From contig OU612074.1 of NCBI GenBank assembly GCA_914767715.1, forward strand, positions 24,290,062 to 24,354,061: 64,000 bases of DNA, written 5' to 3'. The position numbers and the translations under genes are program-made. The notes beneath the pieces are model-generated. The model was given only the letters and a program-made list of their open reading frames with translations, did no database searches and was not told where the DNA came from. This document shows, piece by piece, positions 36,222 through 46,869 of this stretch. The stretch comes from Membranipora membranacea (taxonomy: Eukaryota > Bryozoa > Gymnolaemata > Cheilostomatida > Membraniporidae). The stretch's first letter is position 1; every line of letters starts with the position of its first letter.

Positions 36222-36305
36222 GTATAAAAAGGACATCCTGATGTAGATTGTGCATCAGAGAGAATTATCTCCACTTCTGAGCTACACTAAGAGTATCACA
36301 GCATA
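36222..36305 (+). promoter_or_regulatory. TATA promoter and 5' UTR exon of the right lectin gene
   Basis: tataaaaagg (TATA at 36223) lies about 30 bp before the likely start near 36253. The non-coding exon ends at 36305 with donor ATA|GTGAGT. It mirrors the left-arm promoter almost base for base, so both paralogues probably share expression control. Confidence 0.75.
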
Positions 36306-36510
36306 GTGAGTAAACATGCAAAATTAAATACATAGCTGATATTATCCTATTTCTTTGAATGTTATACAAATTTATGGTTGTCTATCAATTATCATGTTAT
36401 TGTCATTGAGGGATACAATGTTATTCCTAATTCATTAACAGTATATTATTTATTATGTCAATGTGCTGGCTAGTCTGAGTTTACCTCCTCACTCTTCTTA
36501 CAGATACAAC

Positions 36511-39500
36511 ATGCTGACGGTTACTAAGACTACGGTTGTGCTGCTGCTGCTAACTTTAGTAAGTTAAACACAAGAAATCAATTATCAATCATTAAGTTGT
36601 AAGCCTTAGTACATGCTACGGCACATTTCTTGATACATGCAATCAGTAGAAAAACCAGTTCATCTAGCTGAATTTAATGAGCATGCAGTGTTTTAATCAA
36701 GTAGGAAACAAGTATCGTTATTTCTCTATTAAGGTTGATTATAATGCGTGATGGGTAGATAATAGATTAGTCAGCTGAGACTGTTATACCATGTCTTGCT
36801 ATGTTTGATATTTCTCCTCCCAGTGTGGACAATGTGAAGCAAAGAGAGAGCATAACTCTAAGTTAGAGATGTCAGATTTAATAGAAGTCCATGTGGAGAA
36901 CTCGACTAAATATGAAAAACAAATCGAAGCTTACCAGAGGGGTATGTCAGATACTATACTCACTTACTAAACAATATTGTCTCTGAGCAGCTCAGAGTAC
37001 AAATCATCTCAAGTTAAGCACTAACTGGTATCAACCAATAGATAAGAACAATATTGTGGTATCAACAAGCATTTGCAGATCGTTATGGAATCTTGTGGCA
37101 AACAACCTCAACAGAATGTCCTACTGCAGAGTGTCCTACCGCAGATTGCCCTACCGCAGATTGCCCTACCGCAGATTGTCCTACCGCAGATTGCCCTACT
37201 GCAGATTGCCCTACTGCAGATTGCCCTACCGCAGATTGCCCTACCGCAGATTGCCCTACCGCAGACTGTCATACCGCAGACTGTCATACCGCAGATTCTC
37301 CTACTACCTGCTCACATATTTATAATATTTTGTTGCAGGTACAATGGATTGTGGGTATGATCAGAGATGGGTAGGTGATGACCATTCTGGTAATTGTTAC
37401 TTTATCGGCACCACGTCATTGCAATGGGACGAGGCGCGGACAGAATGTCAAATCATGCATTCAGACCTGATGAGTGTTTCTAACGAACTGGAGCAAGACT
37501 TCATACATAGTAAGGGATTTTAAGGGCGGGGCTTATATAGACTGTAATAGATTGTGAGGGCGGGGCTTATATATACTGTAATTGATCGTGAGGGCGGGGC
37601 TTGCATATACTATAATTGATCGTGAGGGCGGGGCTTATATATACTGTAAGAGATTGCGAGGGCAGGGCTTATACATACTGTGAGAGATTGTGGGGTTTTT
37701 TATACAATGTAAGACATTGTGAGGGCAGGGCTTATATTTCCTGTGAGAGATTGTTAGGGCCAGGCTTTTATACATGGTGAGATATTTATAGGGGTGGGGT
37801 TGTTGTACATGGTGAGACATTGTGAAGGCAGGGCATTTATACATGGTAAGACATTGATAGGGGCGAGGGTTTCATATGTGAGGGTAGATATTATCACCTC
37901 TTAAAAATATTTCTTTTTAATTTGTTTATTTGTCATTGTTCATTTGTTTTGCTCAAACTCCAAAACTTCTTATTAGGAGGTGGTAGGGCGCTCACGACCA
38001 TCCCGACTTCTATGGTGCAATAATAATTATTTCCGGATGTATTGCTGCAAGGAAATGAGTAATGAGTTATCCCCTCAAAAAGTATACATTATTTTATTCC
38101 TTGTTTTTATGTTTAGTTTTGACCAGGCATATCACAGGATTTGATCAACGGTTGATAACATGTGTTCAACCATTCATTGTGTTCTCTTACTACATAAATC
38201 TTCTTCAGATTGAAGTTATTTAATGGTTTCTCCTGACAAAGATAATGTCAATGTTGATGCTAACAGTCTGCTAAGCTAAGCTGTTCTGTGATTTAAGTTA
38301 ACTCATAATTCCTTTGGTTTAGGGTTTGTTGGAGATGATGCATATTGGATTGGCGGAGAGGATTTGTACTCTGAGGGAGAGTGGAGCTGGACTGATAATT
38401 CACCGTTTACTTACACTAATTGGCACTCAGGTAAAATCTGATGTTTATTTCTTTTGATATTCACAGTCATCAGTAACTCTTTGTCATGTTCAGTGGTCAG
38501 TGAGATCAAACTGACCTCTATCTAAAGGATCAGTTCATGACTGCTAATGTATATGCTGTCGTATCACCACAGTGTACCCTCAGATCCCACACCCCAGCTG
38601 TCAAACATGTTGTGGCTCTCATTACATCCTCATCGCAAAGCCAAGTCAAGCCGATTTATCTGACAGGCCAAATAATCCGACAGGCCATTTCATCTGGTAC
38701 CCTGACACTCTTGCACTCTGTGGCGATATGATATCTCAGTATAATATCTCAGTATAACATCTTGGTATATCTTACAGGTGAACCTAACAATGATGATATA
38801 GAGAAGTGTTTGGAGTTTAATAGATGGCCGTCTGGTGAATGGAATAATCTGGCCTGTGATTATAGGAGACCTTGGATCTGTGAAACATCTAGTGAGTCTA
38901 TTCGCATCAGCCATGACTCAATCCTAGATATTGTTGTATGTGAGAGATCCTCCCCCTTCCTTCCTCTTCCATTCTCGTTTACTCCCCCCCTCCCTCTCAC
39001 TTCTATCTATAATTTCATAGCTATGTAGAGTTTGAACTAGTTAATCCACACACCTGGAGACCTGAGAAATTTGTTCCACTTATGAATAGTACAAATTTTC
39101 GGCCATTTTTGGGAAATAATAGGCATATTTCAGGTAATCCACAACAAAAATTCATCTATACATAAAGAAGTAAGTGGTTATGGAAGTGCACTGATGACTG
39201 AGTGAACAGTAGTAAGCGCTGGATTGAATTAGCAGGGTTAGCAGGTAGCAGTTTTGCTCATGTTTTGTCTCAATATGGATTGTGATCATCCTCTTTATCA
39301 AAAACAAACATCAGAATAAGGGGATCAGAGAAGACAACTTTGAAATACAGTTACAATCTTAAATTAACAGGGTGTAAAGACAATGGGCTGTCCTCGGACC
39401 ACACTCAGTATTTACAGGCTTCGAATTATCCATTTTACAATTTCATTACAAATAACTGTTATATTGAGACTGGGAGTATACTAGAGAAAGTTCTGATTAA

Positions 39501-39732
39501 TATCAAATCACATCTGACTACACCCAATAATTATCCATATTTATATGTTACAGTCAGCTGTTCGGACGCCGGAAACACATACAGGATTGTTCCTGGAACT
39601 CACTGTAGTAAATTCACTCAGTCTGCACCCGGAGTCCCTACAGAGACAAAACAATGTCCTGGAGGTCTTGGATTTGATACTGAGATCTGTGTATGCACTT
39701 GGTCACAGTCCTTCGATTGCCCAATTCTATGA
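36511..39732 (+). CDS. Secreted C-type lectin with C-terminal peritrophin-like domain, 245 aa (right paralogue)
   Basis: Coding exons: 36511-36558, 36824-36941, 37339-37509, 38323-38430, 38778-38891, 39554-39732 (TGA), with phases 0,1,1,1,1. Signal peptide MLTVTKTTVVLLLLTL is identical to the left twin. A stalk with C-G-Q-C could link subunits. The C-type lectin domain (~residues 57-185) has N-C-Y-F, W-D-E-A-R, Y-W-I-G-G, G-E-W-S-W-T-D, E-P-N and W-N-N-L-A-C-D. EPN predicts Ca2+-dependent mannose/GlcNAc-type binding by family rule. The last exon gives a ~59-aa chitin-binding-type-2-like domain (C-P-G-G-L-G-F-D, C-V-C-T-W) lacking the usual third Cys and carrying one extra. ATTAAA signals follow at 39757 and 39770. 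The protein is probably extracellular; a role in immunity or cuticle/shell matrix is inference. Confidence 0.92.
37117..37308. repeat. 15-bp microsatellite upstream of right-lectin exon 4
   Basis: About twelve copies of ctaccgcagattgcc. Each unit includes an acceptor-like ctaccgcag. The left paralogue's intron lacks it. Stop-free in three frames, which produces spurious periodic open frames. Confidence 0.9.
37510..37865. repeat. ~36-bp GC-box/TATA-like array (lectin intron 4, right arm)
   Basis: About ten copies of a unit containing gagggcggggcttatata plus tactgtaattgatcgt, decaying to the right. Homologous to the shorter left-arm array. Confidence 0.88.
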
Positions 39733-40041
39733 ACCGCTTCTAAATTGAATACAATCATTAAAGTGATGCATTAAATACTTATTGCTGCGACCAAGGAGTT
39801 AGAGTTAACTCCTTGCTGCGACTGACTCAAAGTTTATTATCTGTTTCGAAAAAATTAATGTCTGATTTTTGTTTTTTTTATCGCTTAATATGACAGTAAC
39901 ATGATATGCGTTAGTGATTCCTTTCATACTAGCATGTTGAACTGTGGACTGATATACTCAATGGTATGGGAGTACGACCCAACCATGTAGAATAAACTAG
40001 TTTGATATATATATATATAACACCTTTTGTTCATTCTGCAC

Positions 40042-42653
40042 AGGTATAATTGGTTCTATCATGGTTTTAAAAAATTACCAATCGACAATAACCAATTTGC
40101 ATATTGTTTAAACTTTTTGCTGCTTAAATGCAGCATCCCATTTAGAAGTGAGTCAGTGAATTGAGTGACCTGAAAAATTCAAGTTGATTTTGAAGCTGGA
40201 AATGAGAGATTATAAAGGAACAGGTGTGTAAACATTCAAGGTAATAACTGGAATGCATTATCAATCGATAAGCACTACAGACAGTTGAGGGCTGTCAGGC
40301 TCGGATAAAGCAAAGAACAAAAGTAAATATTTGAGCTTTTTTGCGTGTTTGTCCTGACAGAATAAGAGACAACTAAGATATAATCAACTTATCAACTAAC
40401 ACTCAGTATAAGAATGGGGATCCACACATATAAGGTAATTCAATGTTGGCATTGATGGCATGTTTCTTTGGAAAGATTTAATTTGCACTTTCCTGCATCA
40501 CGGTCTCTCACATTCTACATGTGATCAGCTAAAGAAGGAGCATCGCCACGAGTCTGTAATCTGGATCATAGTTGATGATTACATTCTTCATTTCTCTGAG
40601 CTGACTTGGACTAGCTGTCTTATGGTTCTCCATCGCACTAATATCCAATTATTACTGAATTTGCCTCATGCATCTATTATCTCATTGTCTATTATCTGTT
40701 ATCAAAGTCTGGTTACAAAAGGCAAAGACTTACCCAGATCATCCATTCACTATTGACTGAAGGTTGGTTTCCCATTGTACTGTCAGATTTGTATGAGGAG
40801 CCTAGATGGTAATGTTACATCATTGCCAGACTCTGTACTCTGTACTACATCTCAAAGTTTGCTTGATTATTCACAATCGAAAGGGTGTTTCTTTCAAAAA
40901 GGTCTTGATTCAGTTCAAATGCTCTGTAAAGAATAGAATACAAAATAAAGGGCATATTCCTAAAAACAAGCTTCGTTCTCCCTTGTCAGAAGCATGACAA
41001 ATTCCTTTTTCAAGCCGCCATTGCTAGTAGGAATATGGATAGGAACTGTGTGAAAAGTCTTCCTGGCTTATTGATTAACTAGGCATGGGCAGTAATTCCT
41101 AATATGCTACTGGCATATCATTCATCTTAGCCAAGTTCTTCCAGGACCGGACTAAAATTCCTGGAAGTCAAGGCTGTGTATCTACACACTCAATATACAG
41201 TTAAAGGAACCATCCATGCCTCTTTACTTTAAAGAGTAGCAAGGTTCACATATAGAATTAGGTGTGAGTTAGTTAGTTGAATATTTTATTTCATGTAATA
41301 TTGAACCTCAAAATTACACGAAGGAACTAAAAAAGGCCTATTTTGAAGGCAAATGTGTACATAGAATGTGATATTCAATAAGAAAAAATATATGATCTAG
41401 GTTATTTTGAAATAATATATGTGAGAATTCTAATGTGTTATTATGCTGGTGATATGAGATGATGGGATGATGGGTGGAGCACCTGAGGTAGGGATTTTGG
41501 CAATTGAATGCACACGTGCTTAGCCCCTTCGACATTTTAGACTATGATATAGGGGTACCCAACCTTTTTTTGATGGGAATAAAGCCCATAGCACCTGATG
41601 CCGTGGTCATATTTTGACATTTATTTACATGCCGTATAATGAGTAGAATAGTTGAGTATTAAGAGAGTTTGGTGCATGTGAGAGTGAGATGACTAGAATT
41701 TCTAATATTAGCTTATATTCTAGTCGTGATGTTTATACAAGTAAAGTTCGATTCTGGTTCTGTTCTATAGCCACTGAAAATAATTTTGTGTTTGTAGTTT
41801 GATTACCACTCATGGATAAAAATGTAGAATATAAACATGAAATGTGAAATATTATAATTATTGTGGATATTCGAAGGTTTATATGGTTTAGAATTACTGA
41901 GAGAATGTTCGTGTTCTGGTTGAAAAGATTTTTTGAAGTTGTGATAACAGAGATACCACGCCAAGGCAGGCATAAGGGCAGAAGCTACCCTGGCAGCCCG
42001 ACGGGCAATAAAGCTCCTGCCGTGTCTGCATTGAACAGACTGATCCACTATTTTGTATTTGTGTTGACTCTGGAGTAGATGTCCATCTAAAATGAAAGTG
42101 TCATTAGTGTGAGTACTATGAGTCCCAGTACCCGTTCCTTAGGGAGGATAACTCTTTCCACTCAAAAGAGGATGATGTTTAACTGGAAACTAATGACAAA
42201 GATTTCTAAGCGCATGACTCAGTTACACCGCTCTATTTAGGTCAAAGGATAAAAATAAAAGTGGATACCATAGACAAAACACTTTGGAGGAGGAGACTCT
42301 AAAGTTTATACTCTGAGAATTTCCCTACAATGACCTTGACCTCTGTGACCGTGACCTTGGTGACTTCACCTCACTGATTGAAGTCCATTACATTGCCATC
42401 CACAAGTATAATAAAACCTTATCAGAAGTAGTTTTGCTTTGTTAATTTACTCAGTTTATTTCATTTTCTTTTGCGATTAAAATAATTAATTGATAATTAT
42501 TGATTTCAACAGAGACTTTTGTATGCTCATCTTATTTGAAGGGATATAATAAAATACATCATTGAAAGATATATAAATTTGTTAATGCTTGTTAACTGAC
42601 GTTCATTATTGCCTGTGCTGTCTAACTGTCAGTCTTCTCTTAGAACCAACAGA
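40042..42653. other. Intergenic stretch between the two lectin pairs
   Basis: No supported exon. A cluster of TGACCT half-sites occurs at about 42330-42372. ggggtacccaaccttttttt near 41551 resembles the terminus of a hAT-type element, but I could not find its partner. Confidence 0.45.
42330..42372. promoter_or_regulatory. Cluster of nuclear-receptor half-sites (TGACCT)
   Basis: Within about 40 bp, tgaccttgacct is followed by gtgaccgtgacctt and ggtgac. This gives three exact and two near copies of the AGGTCA half-site (reverse complement) in direct orientation. It lies about 300 bp beyond the 3' end of the QPN lectin. Function is inference; it could also be a piece of a dispersed repeat. Confidence 0.35.
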
Positions 42654-45600
42654 TTATCTGATTACTTTCTCACAGAAGAAGTAGCGACCACCGTTACACC
42701 CCCAGTCATCCCAGTAATAAGATAGGCCTGCATATGTACCAAGACAGAGTGATGTGTTGTCGTTCGGCTGTCCGCCAGCGAAGAAGCTGTACTGAATCTC
42801 CCCGCTAACCCTACCATACCAGTTCCAGTGGGAACTACCAGAAGATCTTTTACCTCCAATCCAGGAATCACAATTCCACCCTGAAACTAAAATAAATGGT
42901 AATGATGTTACTGCATGCATGTGATGTAATTTTTTCCAATACATTTGTTAAAAACTTTCTATTTGGCAATCACGCTAATGCATACATCATAGCAGGCTAT
43001 AGAATTGTGCCTGCAAGAGTACAGCACCATAGTCAATATTCTTAGCTTGAATGTAAAAATTTGCTATGTGAGAGATATTGTGTCGTGCATTATGTCCTGC
43101 ATTGGGTCGCGCACTGTGTTGCGCACTCTGTCGCACATTGTGTTGCACATTGTGTCACACATTCTGTCACACACTTAGCACCTGGTGATTTGCAGTAACT
43201 AACCTTCCTGCTGCTGGATACGAAGCCATGTTGCATCTTGAATGGTGTCAAATGTGGCTAACTTTTCACCTGCATTCTCACAATAGGATTTGGCATCGTT
43301 CCAGTTCTTTGATATTCTGACGATTCTAATACAAGTGTTAGAGTATGGATTACGCTGATACCCTGATGAGCATCGAACTAGATCTGAAATATAGAAAAAC
43401 TGTTTGGACATGGGGAATAATTACTAATGTTTTGTGTCAACTTTTATACAGTTACAAAGTTAGAAGTGTTGACTGTTGAGATCAACCACCTTCTGTTTCG
43501 CAACTATTTTTTTTTGGTCGGGCAGCAATGGAGAATATTTTCTGCAATATAAGCATTCAGAAAGTTTGATTTTATGAATATCTGACTAGACATGATAATA
43601 AATACCTTGATGCACCCAAGTCCCACGCTCTCCTTTAGAACCAGTCAATCCTCTAACGCCAGGTTCGCCTTTTTGACCACGAGACCCTTGTAGCCCGGCA
43701 GTGCCTGGTACGCCAGGAGCTCCACTTCGTCCTGGTAACCCATTAGATCCGACTAGCCCTTTACTGCCTGGTGGTCCCCTTACTCCGGGATCTCCCTTAG
43801 CCCCACTGGATCCAGGTGTTCCATCTTCTCCGGGTAGTCCATGTATACCGGACTCACCTATAGAACCTTTATCCCCTTTTGTGCCAGGAGAGCCTGGGAT
43901 TCCATGTGTTCCGGGTATACCTATCAAAGTGACAAAGGCTTAGAAATGACTTGCAACTCATGACAGTTAAGTCGTCACATATACATATTGTGGTGAGTGA
44001 CATGAAACATCAGATGCCATGTGAAGATGTATCTTGGAGAATGAGAACATAACAGATCTGAATTTTATCTCTTTGCTGAAAACTTACCATTAACGCCATC
44101 ATCTCCATCAGCTCCGTCCTTCCCGTCATCTCCCTTCAGTAAAGTCACCAACTCTACAACACAGTATAACACCCAGTATAACATCTATCCCAAATTTACT
44201 CTTGAAGCATATAATACTAATCTCATGTATGTTCTAAATGCTTATGAACTAGTTGGACTTCATCAAACTTCTAGGAGAAGTAAACACTCAAGGAAAGCTA
44301 GGAGCGAGAACAATCAACCTTTATAGGGCAAGTCACCTGCCGCACCAATGGCCACCTGCTCCATCTCACCATTCGCAAAAATAATGGGTTGAATAATTGA
44401 CAAGTCAGTTCCTGCTAAAATCTTTGCGATTATAGAGGTTGGAACAATCAGCCAGGAATTCTCCCCAAATGGGACTCTACTAGTAAACTCCTACAACCAG
44501 CAGGCAGTGAATAGCCAGTGTGCTAAGCAATTATGTAATCTAGTATCTCAAAAAGGTTGGGCTGAGATTAGCAGCAGGCTATACTCTGAACTCACCAGTC
44601 AGTGATAGTCGGCTGAATATTCCATCCAGGTCGTCCCCACCTTCTCCCTCTACTACTTCCTGTCTGGCTGCCACTCCTTGGGAAACTTCTGCTACTGCCT
44701 TAGATATAACCGGCACTGTGAACTAAAATAGAGTTAATCAGAAGCCTTAACGAGGGCAGTATTAACTAGTAGAGCGAAATTGCCCGCTTCAACCTGCCGT
44801 AAACTCTGGAACGACAAATATTTAGCTTTTGACATGAGCCAAGTCTGAAACAGTTAAGTTAACAAAGGAAAGATTATTAGTTGAATGCGTGCTCGTCTAC
44901 ACACAGTTACGGAGGAGATTAACTGACCATAGTAGCGAGTTTCTTCACTGAGTCTGTCAGTTTGATGAGTTTCGTCTCACATTGACTCGAAGTTTTCTCT
45001 AGCTGCTGAATTCTTTGCGTGAACGTCTCCTCCACTTTGTGAGGAAATCCTCCAACAATTAGGCAACAAATCACCATAACCAGGAACCGACTAAAAATAC
45101 ATTAATACACTAACTTTGGCCATCTTAAGAGAAATAATATTTGCGTTGTTTTTGTTAATAAAATTATCATAATAACAATAATAAGTAGATCTGAATGAAG
45201 TGAACTAGAAATCATACCAACTACCAACTACCAACTACCAACTACCAACTACCAACTACCAACTACCAACTACCAACTACCAACTACCAACTACCAACTA
45301 CCAACTACCAACTACCAACTACCAACTACCAACTACCAACTACCAACTACCAACTACCAACTACCAACTACCAACTACCAACTACCAACTACCAACTACC
45401 AACTACCAACTACCAACTACCAACTACCAACTACCAACTACCAACTACCAACTCCCAACTCCCAACTCCCAACTCCCAACTACCAACTCCCAACTCCCAA
45501 CTCCCAACTACCAACTACCAACTACCAACTACCAACTACCAACTACCAACTACCAACTACCAACTACCAACTACCAACTACCAACTACCAACTACCAACT

Positions 45601-46206
45601 ACCAACTACCAACTACCAACTACCAACTACCAACTACCAACTACCAACTACCAACTACCAACTACCAACTACCAACTACCAACTACCAACTACCAACTAC
45701 CAACTACCAACTACCAACTACCAACTACCAACTACCAACTACCAACTACCAACTAAATTTACACAAATATACAATAATCATGAATTGTGTACATTTAAAA
45801 GATTCTTTCACATTGCCAAGGTAAGTTTACCATGGGAGCTATTGTTGATGTGTTGATTTTACTTTATCAAAAAAATTTATTTTGCTGTCATATAACCTTT
45901 GTGGGTTCTTAGTGTTATATGAATAATGATAAATTAATAGGCAACCTGTGTCTTTGAAATGACAAAAGCGATGTTCACATGCCTCAATCATAATCTCTTA
46001 AGTTATTTGGAATATGATTTAAGGGACTGCTGAAAATGAAACTGGTGTTCTGATTGTATGCCCTTTAGAAGTCTTATGTACATGAAAACACAAGCATTTT
46101 AGATGATTTTTTCCTCAAAAAATTGATATCTCACGGTTAGACCTCAAGCAGACTAAAAGAGATACTAAAATACTCACCCATGGCTAGCAGAGATCAGTGA
46201 AGTCAT
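42654..46206 (-). CDS. Collagen-domain C-type lectin with QPN motif, 368 aa
   Basis: Coding exons (minus): 46206-46178, 45090-44928, 44722-44596, 44153-44088, 43920-43606, 43383-43204, 42880-42654 (TAA). Phases 2,0,1,1,1,1 match the plus-strand paralogue exactly. The signal peptide is split by intron 1 (M-T-S-L-I-S-A-S-H-G / R-F-L-V-M-V-I-C-C-L-I-V). A heptad-like helix with one Cys (Q-Q-L-E-K-T-S-S-Q-C) and an acidic linker follow. About 38 uninterrupted Gly-X-Y triplets come next, then a C-type lectin domain of ~135 residues starting V-R-C-S-S-G-Y and ending F-F-C-E-K. The architecture is collectin-like, but the helix precedes the collagen rather than forming a neck. The sugar-selecting tripeptide is Q-P-N with W-D-D-W-G-C downstream, between EPN (mannose-type) and QPD (galactose-type). 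Probably a secreted trimer-based recognition protein. The splice to the last exon could use TTTTAG or TTTCAG; the latter keeps frame. Confidence 0.92.
45213..45755. repeat. Heptamer array (ccaacta)n, ~77 copies, in intron 1 of the QPN lectin
   Basis: About 540 bp of ctaccaa heptamers, nearly perfect except for one block of ccaactc variants at about 45445-45505. It occupies the intron that splits the signal peptide, the same intron that carries the 28-bp array in the paralogue, with unrelated sequence. The plus strand is stop-free in all three frames (P-T-T-N-Y-Q-L). Confidence 0.95.
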
Positions 46207-46499
46207 GACTCGATGATATCAGTAACTCAACTGGAGCTTTTAGTAATAACCAGTGTATGATATATGTGTTATCAATTAGGCGAGATATCAATGTTACGTA
46301 GGGAGATATCTTTGAGAGGCATGTGTTCAATTTTGATTGGTTTGAAGCAGTCGTTGAAAAGAAAGCATTTTAAGGTGGCTAGTTACGAGATGATTGTTTC
46401 CTTTGCCATGTTAGCAGTAGAGGAACCCCATCCCTCTCACCTCAGCAGCATCATACTTGCCAAGTAATCTAAATTACAAAATAGGGAGATTCCATTTTA

Positions 46500-46645
46500 C
46501 GGCGATACTGCACCACAACGTGGTGCTTCGAGGGTGCGAAGCACCCGAGTCATCCACCTGGGGGTTTGGGGGCGGTGCGAGTCCCCCAGCGGGGTACGGG
46601 GCGGAGCCCCGTCTGCAGAAGCTCTGAGAGCGTTTCAAGCCACTA
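46500..46645. other. GC-rich island with local inverted repeats
   Basis: Starkly GC-rich in an AT-rich locus. It contains short dyads: caccacaacgtggtg, ggtgcttcgagggtgcgaagcacc, gggggcggtgcgagtccccc and ggggcggagcccc. This stem-loop style resembles the structured end of a mobile element. No coding frame is supported. Confidence 0.55.
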
Positions 46646-46750
46646 GGAAGGGCTGAGAAGGTATATTTGACCCCAAATAATTTCATGTTTGTACTAGTAC
46701 TAAAATATCAAACTGAGGTGAAATACACTTTAAACAATTACAATCAATCC

Positions 46751-46853
46751 ATGGGCCCCTGGGACTCTTACATACATGCCTTTACATTGCCAATGTCCAG
46801 TATCAAACACCCCATTGGCAAAGTAGAGGCATGTAAGTCCCAGGGGCCCTTGC
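46751..46853. mobile_element. Foldback (MITE-like) element
   Basis: Arms of about 43 bp beginning gggcccctgggactcttaca and ending gtaagtcccaggggccc are reverse complements with a few mismatches around tccagtatcaaac. A ttgcctgtcaagacaggcta piece of the 9.4-kb foldback family is directly attached to its right end. Confidence 0.75.
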
Positions 46854-46869
46854 CTGTCAAGACAGGCTA

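Larger units (their letters stand above)
35541..40041. repeat. Right arm of the inverted duplication
   Basis: Reverse complement of the left arm, from ttcgcaagataacgttc to ttgttcattctgcac. Similarity covers promoter, exons, parts of introns and 3' flank. Coding divergence is moderate and intron repeats differ, so the duplication is not very recent and shows no obvious arm-wide homogenisation. Confidence 0.88.

Noticed and set aside
43701-43943. Plus-strand Pro/Gly-rich open frame
   Set aside because: It is the antisense shadow of the collagen exon (43920-43606, minus).
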